Source: Cyanobacteria bacterium M_surface_10_m2_179 (GTDB lineage Bacteria; Cyanobacteriota; Cyanobacteriia; PCC-6307; Cyanobiaceae). From it: a DNA stretch of 34,622 nt. This document shows, piece after piece, positions 17,877-26,027 of this stretch (within the stretch, counting starts at the first letter, position 1; every line of letters starts with the position of its first letter). Position numbers and translations under genes: made by a program. The notes beneath the pieces are model-generated. The model saw nothing but the letters and a program-made list of their open reading frames with translations, did not search any database and was not told where the DNA came from. The stretch is from NCBI GenBank assembly GCA_016882545.1, contig VGPW01000010.1, positions 1 through 34,622 of the forward strand, in the 5' to 3' direction.

Positions 17877-18269
17877 TCAGCCCCTGCCCACCGGCGGGGG
17901 CTTTGTTGTGTCTGGCAGGGGGGGAGCGATGTTCTCCGCTTCGAAGGAGAGCGGCTGCTTGCTATACCACCACTCCTGCAGGGGCGCATTCAGCCGCAGC
18001 GAGAAGAGGGTGAGCACGGTGGCCGTGGGGCGCGAGCCCGGCTGCAGCAGCTCCACGGCGTAGGAGGGGCAGCGACGGGCCGCCAGGTCGGCCACGAAGC
18101 GACGGCCCACGCGGCGCCAGCTGGGCTCCTTGCTGCGCCAGGCGATGCGGCAGCAGGGCCAGGGCAGCTCCTCGCGATCGAACAGCCGGCAGCAGGGGCC
18201 CAGCACGCGAAAGCTGTATTGACCGCCTGGACTGGTGTGCTCACTGCCCGGCGCATAGAGCTCGGCCAC
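17877..18269 (-). CDS. Cys- and Arg-rich hypothetical protein downstream of petF
   Basis: I do not recognise this protein (130 residues from the GTG at 18269). The centre is distinctive: GPCCRLFDREELPWPCCRI, then WRSKEPSWRRVGRRFVADLAARRC, so five Cys lie within about 40 residues. A second part, ATVLTLFSLRLNAPLQEWWY, looks like a folded beta/alpha segment, and the C-terminal tail is Pro-rich. The frame is open back into the petF end, but the petF terminator lies at 18333-18357, so a start after it is preferred. GTG at 18269 or GTG at 18308 are the candidates, and neither has a Shine-Dalgarno. Paired Cys could bind metal or form disulfides. Existence is likely, but the start is uncertain. Confidence 0.5.
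   Translation of the reverse strand: MAELYAPGSEHTSPGGQYSFRVLGPCCRLFDREELPWPCCRIAWRSKEPSWRRVGRRFVADLAARRCPSYAVELLQPGSRPTATVLTLFSLRLNAPLQEWWYSKQPLSFEAENIAPPLPDTTKPPPVGRG
17879..17902 (+). terminator. Weak terminator-like hairpin after psbV
   Basis: AGCCCC (17879-17884) pairs with GGGGCT (17897-17902), followed by TTGTTG. The tail is poor in T. The hairpin overlaps the last codons of the convergent hypothetical gene. Confidence 0.35.
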
Positions 18270-18332
18270 CTGCGGAGGGGTTGAGGCCGAAGCAGAGGCG
18301 GCGGGCACGGGACGTGAGGAGCAGGTGAAGAC

Positions 18333-18357
18333 AAAAAAACCACCCCGAAGGGTGGTT
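18333..18357 (-). terminator. Intrinsic terminator of petF
   Basis: On the minus strand AACCACCC, a TTCG tetraloop and GGGTGGTT form a perfect 8-bp stem that runs into a stretch of seven or more T, about 50 nt after the petF stop. The UUCG loop makes it very stable. Confidence 0.92.
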
Positions 18358-18406
18358 GGGGATTCGACGCTGCCGGGGTGTGAACAGGCACGCCCCGTGC
18401 TGAGGC

Positions 18407-18706
18407 TCAATAGAGCTCTTCTTCGGCGTGGGTCTTGATGGTGCAGTCGCTGGTGGGGTAGGCCACGCAGGTGAGCACGAAGCCAGCTTCGATCTGGTCG
18501 TCGTCGAGGAAGCTCTGGTCCGACTGGTCGACGGTGCCAGCGGTGATCTTGCCGGCGCAGGTGCTGCAGGCACCAGCACGGCAGGAGTAGGGGAGGTCGA
18601 TGCCCTGCTCTTCAGCGGCGTCGAGGATGTACTGGTCGTCGGGAACCTCGATGGTCTTGTTGAGGCCCTCTGCCTCGCCGATGAGGGTGACCTTGTAGGA
18701 AGCCAT
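18407..18706 (-). CDS. petF: Plant-type [2Fe-2S] ferredoxin
   Basis: PetF carries electrons from photosystem I to FNR, ferredoxin-thioredoxin reductase and nitrogen-assimilating enzymes. The 99 residues have cluster ligands Cys42, Cys47, Cys50 and Cys80 in [15 protein letters not shown] and FVLTCVAYP, plus the acidic surface and a KTHAEEELY end typical of photosynthetic ferredoxins. It appears monocistronic: a strong terminator follows, and a 180-nt leader region separates it from prmA. The leader has inverted repeats but no close Shine-Dalgarno. Its partner subunit gene ftrV lies 12 kb away in the window. Confidence 0.98.
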   Translation of the reverse strand: MASYKVTLIGEAEGLNKTIEVPDDQYILDAAEEQGIDLPYSCRAGACSTCAGKITAGTVDQSDQSFLDDDQIEAGFVLTCVAYPTSDCTIKTHAEEELY

Positions 18707-18730
18707 GGAAGGGATTAGGGCTCACAGGCT

Positions 18731-18771
18731 CCTGGGAAAAATCCCGGGCCCGTAGGACGGACCCTTCCTAC
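18731..18771. repeat. Two inverted repeats in the petF leader
   Basis: CCTGGG-AAAAAT-CCCGGG (18731-18748, one G:T pair) is followed by GTAGGA (18752-18757) and TCCTAC (18766-18771) with an 8-nt loop. Both lie between 25 and 65 nt upstream of the petF ATG and would be in its mRNA or promoter. Function is unknown. Confidence 0.5.
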
Positions 18772-18886
18772 ATCCGCCAAGGCGTCTTCCTGAGGTTCTG
18801 AGGGCATCTGGCCGCGAAGCCCAATCAGAACGCAGGGCACAGATCAGCGTGCCTTATGCAACACGGGCGGATCGCCACACCCAGGA

Positions 18887-19810
18887 TCAGGCGCGGCGGA
18901 TCGTCATCAGGCCCCACTGGCTCTGCTGCGCCGTCAGTTCGGCACGCCAGCCCTGCTCCGCCAAAGCCTGTTGCAGCCGCGGTGCCTGATCAACCAGCAG
19001 GCCGCTGAGCAAACCCAAACCATCAGCCGCCAAAACGGTGTGGAAGGCCGGGCAGAGCGCCTCGATCACCGGCGCCAGGATGTTGCAGAGCAGCAGATCT
19101 GCGGGCTGGCCGTTCAGCAGCTCCGCCAGCCGCTCCACCGAGCCGAGCTCCACCGTGAGGCGGCCCGCGAAACCGCTCACCTGGGCGTTGTCACCGGTGG
19201 CCCGCACCGCCAGGGAGTCGGTGTCAGCCGCCGCCACGCTGCGGGCCCCCTGGAGCAGGGCGGCGATGCCGAGGATGCCGCTGCCGCAACCCAGATCAGC
19301 CACGCGGATCGGGCCGAGGTTGGGGCTGCCTGCACCCCCGCGCTGCTCCGCCAGCTGCTCGATCGCCTCCAGGCAGAGGCGCGTGGTGGGGTGACTGCCC
19401 GTACCGAAGGCTGAACCGGGATCCATGCGGATCACCAGCCGATCGGCATGCTCCGCGGGCAGATCAAGCCAGGCCGGCAGGATCAGCAGCCGCTGGCCCA
19501 CCGGGTCGGGCTCCCAGTGCTGTTTCCAGCTGAGGCTCCAGTCTTCATCGTCCTGGTGCTCCCAGGCGATGGCAGGCAGGGTGAGCCCGAAGGTCGCCGC
19601 CAGGGGAGCGATGGCCTGCTCCAGTTGCTGACGCTCCGGTTCAGGCCAGTCGGCCTCAGGCAGCCAGGCCACGAGCTGACGCTGGTCCGGCGCCTCAGGG
19701 CGGTGGCGAACCGCCACCCTGGGGATGCCGAGGGCATTGAGCTTCCAGAGCAGGGATTCCTCGAGTTCCGGCAAAACCGGCAACTCCAACCGCCACCAGG
19801 AGAGGGCCAT
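18887..19810 (-). CDS. prmA: Ribosomal protein L11 methyltransferase
   Basis: PrmA trimethylates ribosomal protein uL11. The 307 residues include an N-terminal substrate-binding domain, the PrmA motif DPGSAFGTGSHPTT (130-143), SAM motif I VADLGCGSGILG (170-181) and the active-site segment LLLCNILAPVI (an NIL-type loop). The gene begins 6 nt after the serA stop, so serA-prmA form an operon, a common cyanobacterial pairing. The ATG at 19810 begins the conserved N-terminal strand (MALSWWRLEL). Confidence 0.95.
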   Translation of the reverse strand: MALSWWRLELPVLPELEESLLWKLNALGIPRVAVRHRPEAPDQRQLVAWLPEADWPEPERQQLEQAIAPLAATFGLTLPAIAWEHQDDEDWSLSWKQHWEPDPVGQRLLILPAWLDLPAEHADRLVIRMDPGSAFGTGSHPTTRLCLEAIEQLAEQRGGAGSPNLGPIRVADLGCGSGILGIAALLQGARSVAAADTDSLAVRATGDNAQVSGFAGRLTVELGSVERLAELLNGQPADLLLCNILAPVIEALCPAFHTVLAADGLGLLSGLLVDQAPRLQQALAEQGWRAELTAQQSQWGLMTIRRA

Positions 19811-19816
19811 CGGCGC

Positions 19817-21403
19817 TCAGAGGGTGACCGGGTGGGCTTCCTGGATGCCCTCGATCGCGTGGATGGTGGCCAGCAGGCTGGCGGGCAGGGGATCGTCGAG
19901 GCTGAGCACCATCACGGCGTCGCCACGCACGATGCGGCGACCCACCTGCATCGAGGCGATGTTCACGTTGTGCTCACCGAGCACCGAGCCGAGCTGGCCA
20001 ATGATGCCGGGCATGTCGCGGTGACGGGTGAACAGCATGTGGCGGCTGGGGGGCACATTCACCGGGAACTCATCGATGGTGGTGACGCGCAGCTCACCAT
20101 CGGCAAACACGGCACCGGTGACGGTGTGCTGGCCGTTGGCCCCCTTGGAGCTGAGCTGCAGCGAGCCACCGGCGAAGTCGCGGGCGGCGTCATCCTTCAC
20201 CTCGAGCACATGAATGCCGCGCTCCTTGGCCTCCAGGCCGGCGTTCACGTAGTTGATCGAATCGCCGAGGGCGGTGGAGAGCAGGCCCTTGAGGGCTGCG
20301 ATCACCAGGGGCTGGGCCGGATGGCTGGCGAATTCGCCCTGCAACCGCACCTCCAGCTCGCTGATCTGGCCGCCAGCCAGCTGACTCACCAGCTGGCCGA
20401 GCGTTTCGGCGAGCTGAAGGTGGGGCTTGAGCTGCTCCATCACCTCGGCGTTGAGGCCGGGGATGTTCACAGCGCTGCGGGCGGGCAGCCCCAGCAACAC
20501 ATCACGGATCTGCTCGGCCACATCGATGGCCACGTTTTCCTGGGCTTCCTCCGTGGAGGCACCGAGGTGGGGCGTGAGGATGAGCCGCTCAGCCACGCTG
20601 CGCAGCGGTGAATCGGGCTCCAGCGGCTCCTTGGCATACACATCGAGGGCAGCGCCGGCGATCACGCCCTTCTCCACCGCTTCCGCGATGGCAGCCTCAT
20701 TGATGATGCCGCCGCGGGCACAGTTCACGATGCGGGCCGTGGGCTTCATCGTGCGCAGCAGCTCCGCATTCACCAGGTTTTCGGTGTCCGGTGTGCGGGG
20801 CAGGTGCAGGCTCACGTAGTCGGCCTCAGCGAACAGCTCGGCCAGCGGCAGCAGCTTCACCTGCATCTGCTGAGCGCGCTCGGGCGACACGAACGGGTCG
20901 TAGGCCAGCAACTCCATGCCCATGGCCTTAGCCACGCGGGCCACGTGGGAGCCGATCTTGCCCAGACCCACCACGCCGAGCTTCTTCTTGTAGAGCTCGT
21001 TGCCCACATATTTCTTGCGGTCCCAACCGCCGGCCATGGTGCTCACGTGGGCGTGGGGCACATGGCGCGAGAGCGACAGCATCAGTGCCAGCGCATGCTC
21101 GGCGGCGGCGATGGTGTTGCCCTCTGGGGAGTTGACCACGATCACGCCGCGCTTAGTGGCCGCGGGCACATCCACGTTGTCAACGCCAACGCCGGCGCGG
21201 CCGATGATCCGCAGCTTGCCGGCCGCCTCGATGATGTCGGCGGTCACGGTGGTGCCCGAGCGGATCATCAAGGCGTCGTAGTCGCCGATGATCTGCTTGA
21301 GCTCTTCCGGTGGAAGGCCGGTGCGCACATCCACCTGCGCCACCTGAGACAGGATGTCGATCCCTGTCTGATCAATGGGATCGGAAACCAGAACCTTCGT
21401 CAT
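19817..21403 (-). CDS. serA: D-3-phosphoglycerate dehydrogenase
   Basis: SerA oxidises 3-phosphoglycerate to 3-phosphohydroxypyruvate, the first step of serine synthesis. The 528 residues match the long (type 1) form: an NAD-binding catalytic domain with GLGKIG (146-151), Arg in VNCARGGII, catalytic His279 in LTPHLGAS, an intervening ASB domain, and a C-terminal ACT domain (about 455-528, starting near MLFTRHRDMPGIIGQ) for feedback by serine. The ATG at 21403 begins MTKVLVSDPI. A -10-like TACACT lies on the minus strand at 21439-21434. Confidence 0.97.
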   Translation of the reverse strand: MTKVLVSDPIDQTGIDILSQVAQVDVRTGLPPEELKQIIGDYDALMIRSGTTVTADIIEAAGKLRIIGRAGVGVDNVDVPAATKRGVIVVNSPEGNTIAAAEHALALMLSLSRHVPHAHVSTMAGGWDRKKYVGNELYKKKLGVVGLGKIGSHVARVAKAMGMELLAYDPFVSPERAQQMQVKLLPLAELFAEADYVSLHLPRTPDTENLVNAELLRTMKPTARIVNCARGGIINEAAIAEAVEKGVIAGAALDVYAKEPLEPDSPLRSVAERLILTPHLGASTEEAQENVAIDVAEQIRDVLLGLPARSAVNIPGLNAEVMEQLKPHLQLAETLGQLVSQLAGGQISELEVRLQGEFASHPAQPLVIAALKGLLSTALGDSINYVNAGLEAKERGIHVLEVKDDAARDFAGGSLQLSSKGANGQHTVTGAVFADGELRVTTIDEFPVNVPPSRHMLFTRHRDMPGIIGQLGSVLGEHNVNIASMQVGRRIVRGDAVMVLSLDDPLPASLLATIHAIEGIQEAHPVTL

Positions 21404-21433
21404 GACCCGGCGGGGTGGGGCGACCGGGGGTGC

Positions 21434-21439
21434 AGTGTA
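21434..21439 (-). promoter_or_regulatory. Candidate -10 of serA-prmA
   Basis: TACACT on the minus strand lies 31 nt upstream of the serA ATG and fits the loose cyanobacterial TAnnnT form. No -35 is recognised. Confidence 0.35.
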
Positions 21440-21511
21440 GTGAGGTGGGTCTCAGGCCTCTCCCGAACCGGTCGCGCAGGACAGAATCAAACCTTCTCAG
21501 GGCCGGGGTTC

Positions 21512-22015
21512 GTGGGCAGCAGCGTGGTGGTGGTGGTTTCCGAGCGCAAACGGCTGAGGCAGCTCCGGGAGGGCCTCAGCCAGCTCACCCCGGCGCCGGA
21601 ACGGCTGGTGGCCATCGGCCAGGGTGAAACAGACATCGCTGAGATTCCCGAGCTCAATCCAGTCCTGGCCCGCCGCCTGCGGCAACGGCGCATGGCCACC
21701 TGGCTGATTCCTTTCGGTTTCTTCGCTGGCCTCACCTTCACCTTCATCACCGACCTCGACACCTTCGCCTTCGCAGGCAGCTGGGGCTCCCACCTGATCG
21801 GCGGCCTGTTGGGGTTGGGCTCGGGCTGGATGGGCAGCTTCGCGGCAGCCGCCAGCGTCAGCTCAGAGTCGGACGATCGCGTCCGCGCCCTGCGCAATCG
21901 CTTTGAAGAAGGCAACTGGCTGCTGCTGGTGGAGATGCCCAACGGCATCGAGATGCCCTGGACCCGGCTGCAGGAGGCCAAGCCCAAGGCTGTGGTGCGT
22001 CTGAACGAAAGCTGA
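21512..22015 (+). CDS. Two-helix membrane protein of unknown function
   Basis: I do not recognise a named family. From the GTG at 21512 the protein has 167 residues: a short Val-rich strand (VVVVV) followed by a charged helix (ERKRLRQLREGL), then two hydrophobic helices (about 63-80 and 94-114). The second is Gly-rich (LIGGLLGLGSGWMGSF). A soluble C-terminal segment with NWLLLVEMPNGIEMPW follows. The frame is open far upstream through serA antisense, so the start is set by the serA/intergenic boundary and is not supported by a strong Shine-Dalgarno. The next gene, the photosystem II S4 protein, starts 9 nt downstream, suggesting co-transcription and possibly a thylakoid role, which is inference. 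Confidence 0.7.
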   Translation: MGSSVVVVVSERKRLRQLREGLSQLTPAPERLVAIGQGETDIAEIPELNPVLARRLRQRRMATWLIPFGFFAGLTFTFITDLDTFAFAGSWGSHLIGGLLGLGSGWMGSFAAAASVSSESDDRVRALRNRFEEGNWLLLVEMPNGIEMPWTRLQEAKPKAVVRLNES

Positions 22016-22024
22016 GGGCCGTTG

Positions 22025-22813
22025 ATGCTGCCGCGCGAAGAGCTGCTCAAGGGCAGTCGTCAGGCTGAAGGGCTGGCGGATCTGATTGATGGCGCCGAGC
22101 AGGCGCTGCGCACCTGGGAACCGGTGTGGAGTGGGTTCGTGGCGCCGGAGCTGCGGGAGGAGGCGGATCAGCGCCTGGGGGCCCTCACGGAACTGCAGCT
22201 GCAGGCCGATGGCGGCTGGCCCCAGGCGGAGCGCTGCCGGCTGCTGTTCCGTCGCGCCGAGGTGGTCCGCCCAGAAGAGAGCCCACCTGCGGCAGCGCTG
22301 AGCGGCCTGGTGCTGAGCGGCAACTTTCTATTTGATCCCGCCGAACCCGCTGATGTGCGCCAGGGACTGCTCTCTGCCGGACTGGAGGCCAGCTCCATCG
22401 GGGACATCTGGATGCGGGGCGACCGCGGCGCCCAAGCGGTGATGGCGGCGGAAGGGGCGCAGCGCTGGCAGGGAACCGAAGCGCTGGTGCGCACGGTGCC
22501 TGTGCGACTGGAGCTCGTGCCCCTGGAGCAGCTGCAATGGCCGGCAAGCCGCAGCCCGCGGCAGCTGAGCAGCGTGGAGGCCTCCCTACGCCTGGATGCC
22601 GTGGCCTCCGCCGGTTTGGGAGTGTCCCGCGGCCGCATGGCCGAACTGATCCGCAGTGGCGCCGTGCGGGTCAACTGGCAAACCGTGACCACGCCGAGCA
22701 AGGAGCTGGCCCGCGGTGATCGGGTGCGCCTCGATGGCCGTGGCGAGCTGGAGATCCTGGAGATCCAACCCACCAAACGGGAGCGCTGGCGCTTGGTGAT
22801 GGAACGCCGGTGA
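22025..22813 (+). CDS. Photosystem II S4 domain protein (TIGR03069-like)
   Basis: A 262-residue protein with a C-terminal S4 RNA-binding domain (about 180-245: LRLDAVASAGLGVSRGRMAE, then SGAVRVNWQTV). The N-terminal 170 residues resemble the YlmH-type fold of the cyanobacterial/plastid family named for photosystem II. Members are conserved in oxygenic phototrophs, and the exact RNA target is not established. Related YlmH proteins bind ribosomal RNA or stalled ribosomes. The ATG at 22025 is chosen over a TTG just upstream. It lies 9 nt after the two-helix membrane protein gene. Confidence 0.85.
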   Translation: MLPREELLKGSRQAEGLADLIDGAEQALRTWEPVWSGFVAPELREEADQRLGALTELQLQADGGWPQAERCRLLFRRAEVVRPEESPPAAALSGLVLSGNFLFDPAEPADVRQGLLSAGLEASSIGDIWMRGDRGAQAVMAAEGAQRWQGTEALVRTVPVRLELVPLEQLQWPASRSPRQLSSVEASLRLDAVASAGLGVSRGRMAELIRSGAVRVNWQTVTTPSKELARGDRVRLDGRGELEILEIQPTKRERWRLVMERR

Positions 22814-22853
22814 AAGGCACCTTTTGCGGCCGATCGAACCTGCCAGTGCCAAC

Positions 22854-22862
22854 TGCTAGGTT
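22854..22862 (+). promoter_or_regulatory. Candidate extended -10 of tRNA-Val
   Basis: TGCTAGGTT (22854-22862) combines a TGn extension with TAGGTT and ends 21 nt before the tRNA, so the leader would be about 15 nt. The same TAGGTT occurs before gpmI and the exported-protein/purC unit. Confidence 0.45.
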
Positions 22863-22883
22863 CCTGGTGCCGAAAGGCTCTGA

Positions 22884-22955
22884 GGGCGATTAGCTCAGAG
22901 GTAGAGCACTACCTTGACACGGTAGGAGTCACTGGTTCGATTCCAGTATCGCCCA
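22884..22955 (+). tRNA. trnV-GAC: tRNA-Val (anticodon GAC)
   Basis: A complete cloverleaf is visible. The acceptor stem is GGGCGAT/ATCGCCC, the D arm has AGCTCAGAGGTAGAGC, the anticodon stem is CTACC/GGTAG around TTGACAC (anticodon GAC), and the T arm is CTGG-TTCGATT-CCAG. The discriminator is A. CCA is not encoded (the next bases are CTT), so it must be added after 3' trimming. It is 72 nt long without CCA. Confidence 0.97.
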
Positions 22956-22978
22956 CTTGTTTTGATGCCTCCGCGGAG

Positions 22979-24367
22979 ATGGCGCTGCAGGTGACGCCGC
23001 TGCAGATCGTGCTCGGCCTGGGACGTTCCGGCTGCGGCGCAGCACGGCTGCTGAACCAGCGGGGCCAGGCGGTGCTGGTGCTCGAGAGCGGCGATAGCGC
23101 CGCCCTGGCGGAGCGGGCCCAAGCCCTGCGCGCCGAAGGGATTGCGGTGCAGCTGGCCACGCCCCTGGCGCCAGAGAGTTTCGCCGCCCTGCCGGCGCCG
23201 GTGGAGCGGGTGATCGTGAGCCCGGGCATCCGCTGGGACCACCCCACCCTGGAAGCGCTGCGCCAGCAGGGGATCCGCACCGATGGGGAGATCACCACGG
23301 CCTGGGAGGCCACCCGCCCCGTGCCGTGGATCGGCATCACGGGCACCAACGGCAAAACCACCGTCACCCACCTGGTGGCCCACTTACTGGCCCAGGGAGG
23401 CCTGGATGCACCGATGTGCGGCAATGTGGGTTTTTCCGCTGCCGAACTGGCCCTCGAGCGCAGCGGCGGCCCCGCCCCGGCCTGGCTGGTGGTGGAACTG
23501 AGCAGCTACCAGATCGAGGCCGCACCGCAGCTGGCTCCGCGCATCGGCGTGTGGACCACCCTCACCCCGGACCACCTGGAGCGTCACGGCAGCCTCGACC
23601 ACTACCGGGCGATTAAGCGCAGCCTGCTGGAACGCTCGGCGGTGCGCATCCTGAATGCCGATGACCCCGACCTGCGCCGCAGCGCCGCCAGCTGGGACCA
23701 GGCCCGCTGGGTGAGCGCGGGCAGCCGCGAGCAGGCCCTCGCCGCCGGCATCGACCCCCACCTCTGGATCGATGGCGATCAGGTGTGCAGCGCCAGTGGC
23801 CCGCTGCTGGATGCCGCGGCCCTGGCCATGCCGGGCGATCACAACCGCCAGAACATGCTCATCGCCCTGGCAGTGGGCTTGGAGGTGGGCCTGAGCGCCG
23901 CGCAGATGGAGGCGGCCCTGCGCAGCTTCCCGGGGGTTCCCCATCGCCTCGAGCACATCCGCGAGCTCGATGGCGTGAGCTGGTTCAACGACAGCAAGGC
24001 CACGAACTACGACGCCGCCGAGGTGGCCCTGCGGGCCCTGCAAGGGCCCCTGGTGGTGCTGGCGGGCGGCGAAGCGAAGCAGGGCGATGCCGAAGCCTGG
24101 CTGGCTGGGCTGCAACGGCAGGCCAAGGCGGTGGTGCTGTTCGGTGCAGCCCGCGAACGCTTCCGCCAGCTGCTCGAGCAATCGAGCTACAGCGGGGTGG
24201 TGCACAGCGTGGAGGGACAAGAGGCTGCCGTGCCCTTGGCGCAGGAGCTGGCTAGCACGCACAACTGCCGGGCAGTGCTGCTATCTCCGGCCTGCGCCAG
24301 TTTCGATCAATACCGCGATTTCGAAGCCCGAGGCGACCATTTCCGCCGCCTGGTGCAGGCCCTCTGA
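22979..24367 (+). CDS. murD: UDP-N-acetylmuramoyl-L-alanine--D-glutamate ligase
   Basis: MurD adds D-glutamate to UDP-MurNAc-L-Ala in peptidoglycan precursor synthesis; cytosolic, ATP-dependent. The 462 residues have the N-terminal GLGRSG strand and loop, the P-loop GITGTNGKTTV (119-129), the Mur ligase ELSSYQIE motif, LTPDHLERHG, and a C-terminal domain with DSKATNYDAAEVALR and LLSPACASFDQY. The ATG at 22979 lies 23 nt after the tRNA. An EVE-domain gene follows 37 nt later. Confidence 0.97.
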   Translation: MALQVTPLQIVLGLGRSGCGAARLLNQRGQAVLVLESGDSAALAERAQALRAEGIAVQLATPLAPESFAALPAPVERVIVSPGIRWDHPTLEALRQQGIRTDGEITTAWEATRPVPWIGITGTNGKTTVTHLVAHLLAQGGLDAPMCGNVGFSAAELALERSGGPAPAWLVVELSSYQIEAAPQLAPRIGVWTTLTPDHLERHGSLDHYRAIKRSLLERSAVRILNADDPDLRRSAASWDQARWVSAGSREQALAAGIDPHLWIDGDQVCSASGPLLDAAALAMPGDHNRQNMLIALAVGLEVGLSAAQMEAALRSFPGVPHRLEHIRELDGVSWFNDSKATNYDAAEVALRALQGPLVVLAGGEAKQGDAEAWLAGLQRQAKAVVLFGAARERFRQLLEQSSYSGVVHSVEGQEAAVPLAQELASTHNCRAVLLSPACASFDQYRDFEARGDHFRRLVQAL

Positions 24368-24404
24368 GCACCGCTAGCCTCGCCCCCGAATCCGAGCAGC
24401 GGTG

Positions 24405-24863
24405 ATGGCCTTCTGGCTGATGAAGAGCGAGCCCGATGTCTACGGAATTCAGCATCTTCAGCAGGATGGCACCACCCTCTGGGACGGGATCCGCAACTAC
24501 CAGGCGCGCAACTTCATGCGCTCCATGGCCATCGGCGATCGCGCCTTCTTCTATCACTCCAACGCCAAACCGCCCGGGATCGTGGGGATGATGGAGGTAG
24601 TGGAAACGGGGCTCACCGACCCCAGCCAATTTGATCCCACCAACAAGTATTTCGACCCCAAATCCAACCCCGAACAACCGCGCTGGGACTGCGTGCGGCT
24701 GCGGTATATGGGCACCTTCAACGAACTGCTGAGCCTGGATGCCCTGCGGGAACAGTTCAGCGTGGAGGAGCTGCCGGTGGTGCGTCAGGGCAATCGGCTC
24801 TCGATCCTGCCGGTGCCGGATGCCAGTGCCCAGCGGCTGCTTGAGCTGCTGGGCTCTCTGTGA
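24405..24863 (+). CDS. EVE-domain (PUA-like) protein
   Basis: A 152-residue, single-domain protein starting MAFWLMKSEPDVYGI, the classic N-terminus of EVE proteins. It has the family segments WDGIRNYQARNFMR and GDRAFFYHSN and a C-terminal VVRQGNRLSILPV. EVE domains have a PUA-like fold and are thought to bind modified bases in RNA or DNA (the human relative is THYN1). The bacterial single-domain protein has no agreed role. The start is the ATG at 24405; the GTG codon just before it also fits the frame. The stop overlaps the next gene as GTGA. Confidence 0.9.
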   Translation: MAFWLMKSEPDVYGIQHLQQDGTTLWDGIRNYQARNFMRSMAIGDRAFFYHSNAKPPGIVGMMEVVETGLTDPSQFDPTNKYFDPKSNPEQPRWDCVRLRYMGTFNELLSLDALREQFSVEELPVVRQGNRLSILPVPDASAQRLLELLGSL

Positions 24864-25642
24864 GCGCAAGCCGGCTCCACAGCTGGGAGGCCTGGCAACA
24901 GGGCTGGCTCAGCCTCAGCCGGCACGGCGGCCCGCTGCTCGGGTTCAGTGCGGTGGTGCTGGGTCTGCACCTGCTGGGCTGGGGTCTGTTTGCCACCGCT
25001 GACAGCACCGAAAGCGCTGTGCTCGCGGCCGTGCTGCACATGCTGGGGCTGGCGCTCTACGGAGCCAGCCTGCTCTGGATGGTTGAAGGTCTCACCAGGG
25101 GTGGGCTGGCGGCAGCGCGGCAGAAACGGATCAGCTGGCGGGCGCTGTGGCGCTGGCGCGGCCGCCGCAGCGGGTTGCTGATCCGCAGCCTGGCCCGGCT
25201 GCTGGCCGCCACCGGCACAACGGCCGTGCTGAGCTTTGCGCTGTGGTCGCTGCTGCTGCTCACGCTGCCCAGCCTCAGCCTGGCGGCGGCGCTGCTGGGG
25301 CTGATGGCCACCGCCACCGTGGTGCTCAGCCAAGTGTTGGCGCCCTGCCTGCTGCTCGATGCCCGGATGAGCCCCTCAGCCTGCTTCCGCACCGGGGTGG
25401 TGCTGTTCGAGCGGCACTGGCCAGGCCTGCTGCTGCTGGGTGCGCTGCTGCTGGCCACGCTGCTCACACCGCTGCTGGTGGGCCTGCTGGCGGAGGCCGT
25501 GCTGCAGGGCCTGGGTGTGGTGGCCACGGTGGTGGCCTCTGCGCTGATCCTGCCGGTGCTGGCCAGCACCGCGGCCCATGCCTATCTGCAACTGCAGCCC
25601 GAACTGGCGCCGATCAGCCCCCGCTCACGAGGGGCTCGCTGA
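24860..25642 (+). CDS. Six-helix integral membrane protein, unknown function
   Basis: Not recognised. The 260 residues contain about six hydrophobic segments (roughly 22-45, 52-75, 112-135, 138-165, 186-215, 218-243), very rich in Leu and Ala. A basic loop (RQKRISWRALWRWRGRRSG) lies between helices 2 and 3. The plan resembles cyanobacterial glycerophosphodiester-phosphodiesterase-associated or DUF975-like membrane proteins only in general layout. The GTG at 24860 overlaps the EVE stop (GTGA), so translation is probably coupled. The 3' end overlaps the convergent DUF2811 gene by 29 nt. Confidence 0.75.
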   Translation: MSASRLHSWEAWQQGWLSLSRHGGPLLGFSAVVLGLHLLGWGLFATADSTESAVLAAVLHMLGLALYGASLLWMVEGLTRGGLAAARQKRISWRALWRWRGRRSGLLIRSLARLLAATGTTAVLSFALWSLLLLTLPSLSLAAALLGLMATATVVLSQVLAPCLLLDARMSPSACFRTGVVLFERHWPGLLLLGALLLATLLTPLLVGLLAEAVLQGLGVVATVVASALILPVLASTAAHAYLQLQPELAPISPRSRGAR

Positions 25643-25850
25643 AGCGGCTCTGCTGGGGGAACAGATTGGCCAGATAGCAGCGGGTGATCTCGCGGGTCTG
25701 CACGCCGTTCTGCACCAGGAAGCCGGCCAGGGCTGCTTGAAAAAGCCGGTATTGATCCCAATTGGGATGCGCCTCGATGAAACCTTGCATCGACTGCAGC
25801 AGGGGCTCGGGCACCTCAGCCCGCATGCTCACCGTGCCAGCGCTCTCCAT
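25614..25850 (-). CDS. DUF2811-like small cyanobacterial protein
   Basis: A 78-residue protein from the ATG at 25850. The segment VSMRAEVPEPLLQSMQGFIE, then AHPNWDQYRLFQAALAGFLVQNG, fits the short DUF2811 family of cyanobacteria, whose function is unknown. The pattern (a strand followed by two helices, with PEPL and HPxWDQ) suggests a ribbon-helix-helix or CopG-like fold, but this is inference. The start is supported by GGGAGAAC (25861-25854 on the minus strand) three bases before the ATG. That element is itself one copy of a repeat found in the upstream gap. Confidence 0.75.
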   Translation of the reverse strand: MESAGTVSMRAEVPEPLLQSMQGFIEAHPNWDQYRLFQAALAGFLVQNGVQTREITRCYLANLFPQQSRFSEPLVSGG

Positions 25851-26027
25851 CCGGTTCTCCCGTGCAACGAGCACCAGTTCCCCACAGCGCGGGGCTGCGG
25901 TCAACCAGAGCCCTCATCCACCATTCGCAGCCGCTCTCATGGCGAGATCGCATGGCAGCACTCACAGCTGCCGAAATCGCCACCCCCTCCAGCAGCACGG
26001 CTGCAGAGCGGCTGCGCCCCTGTCAAC

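Noticed and set aside
20804-21511. Long N-terminal extension of the two-helix membrane protein frame
   Set aside because: It is antisense to serA, with His/Gly-rich composition. The real gene starts in the intergenic region after serA.
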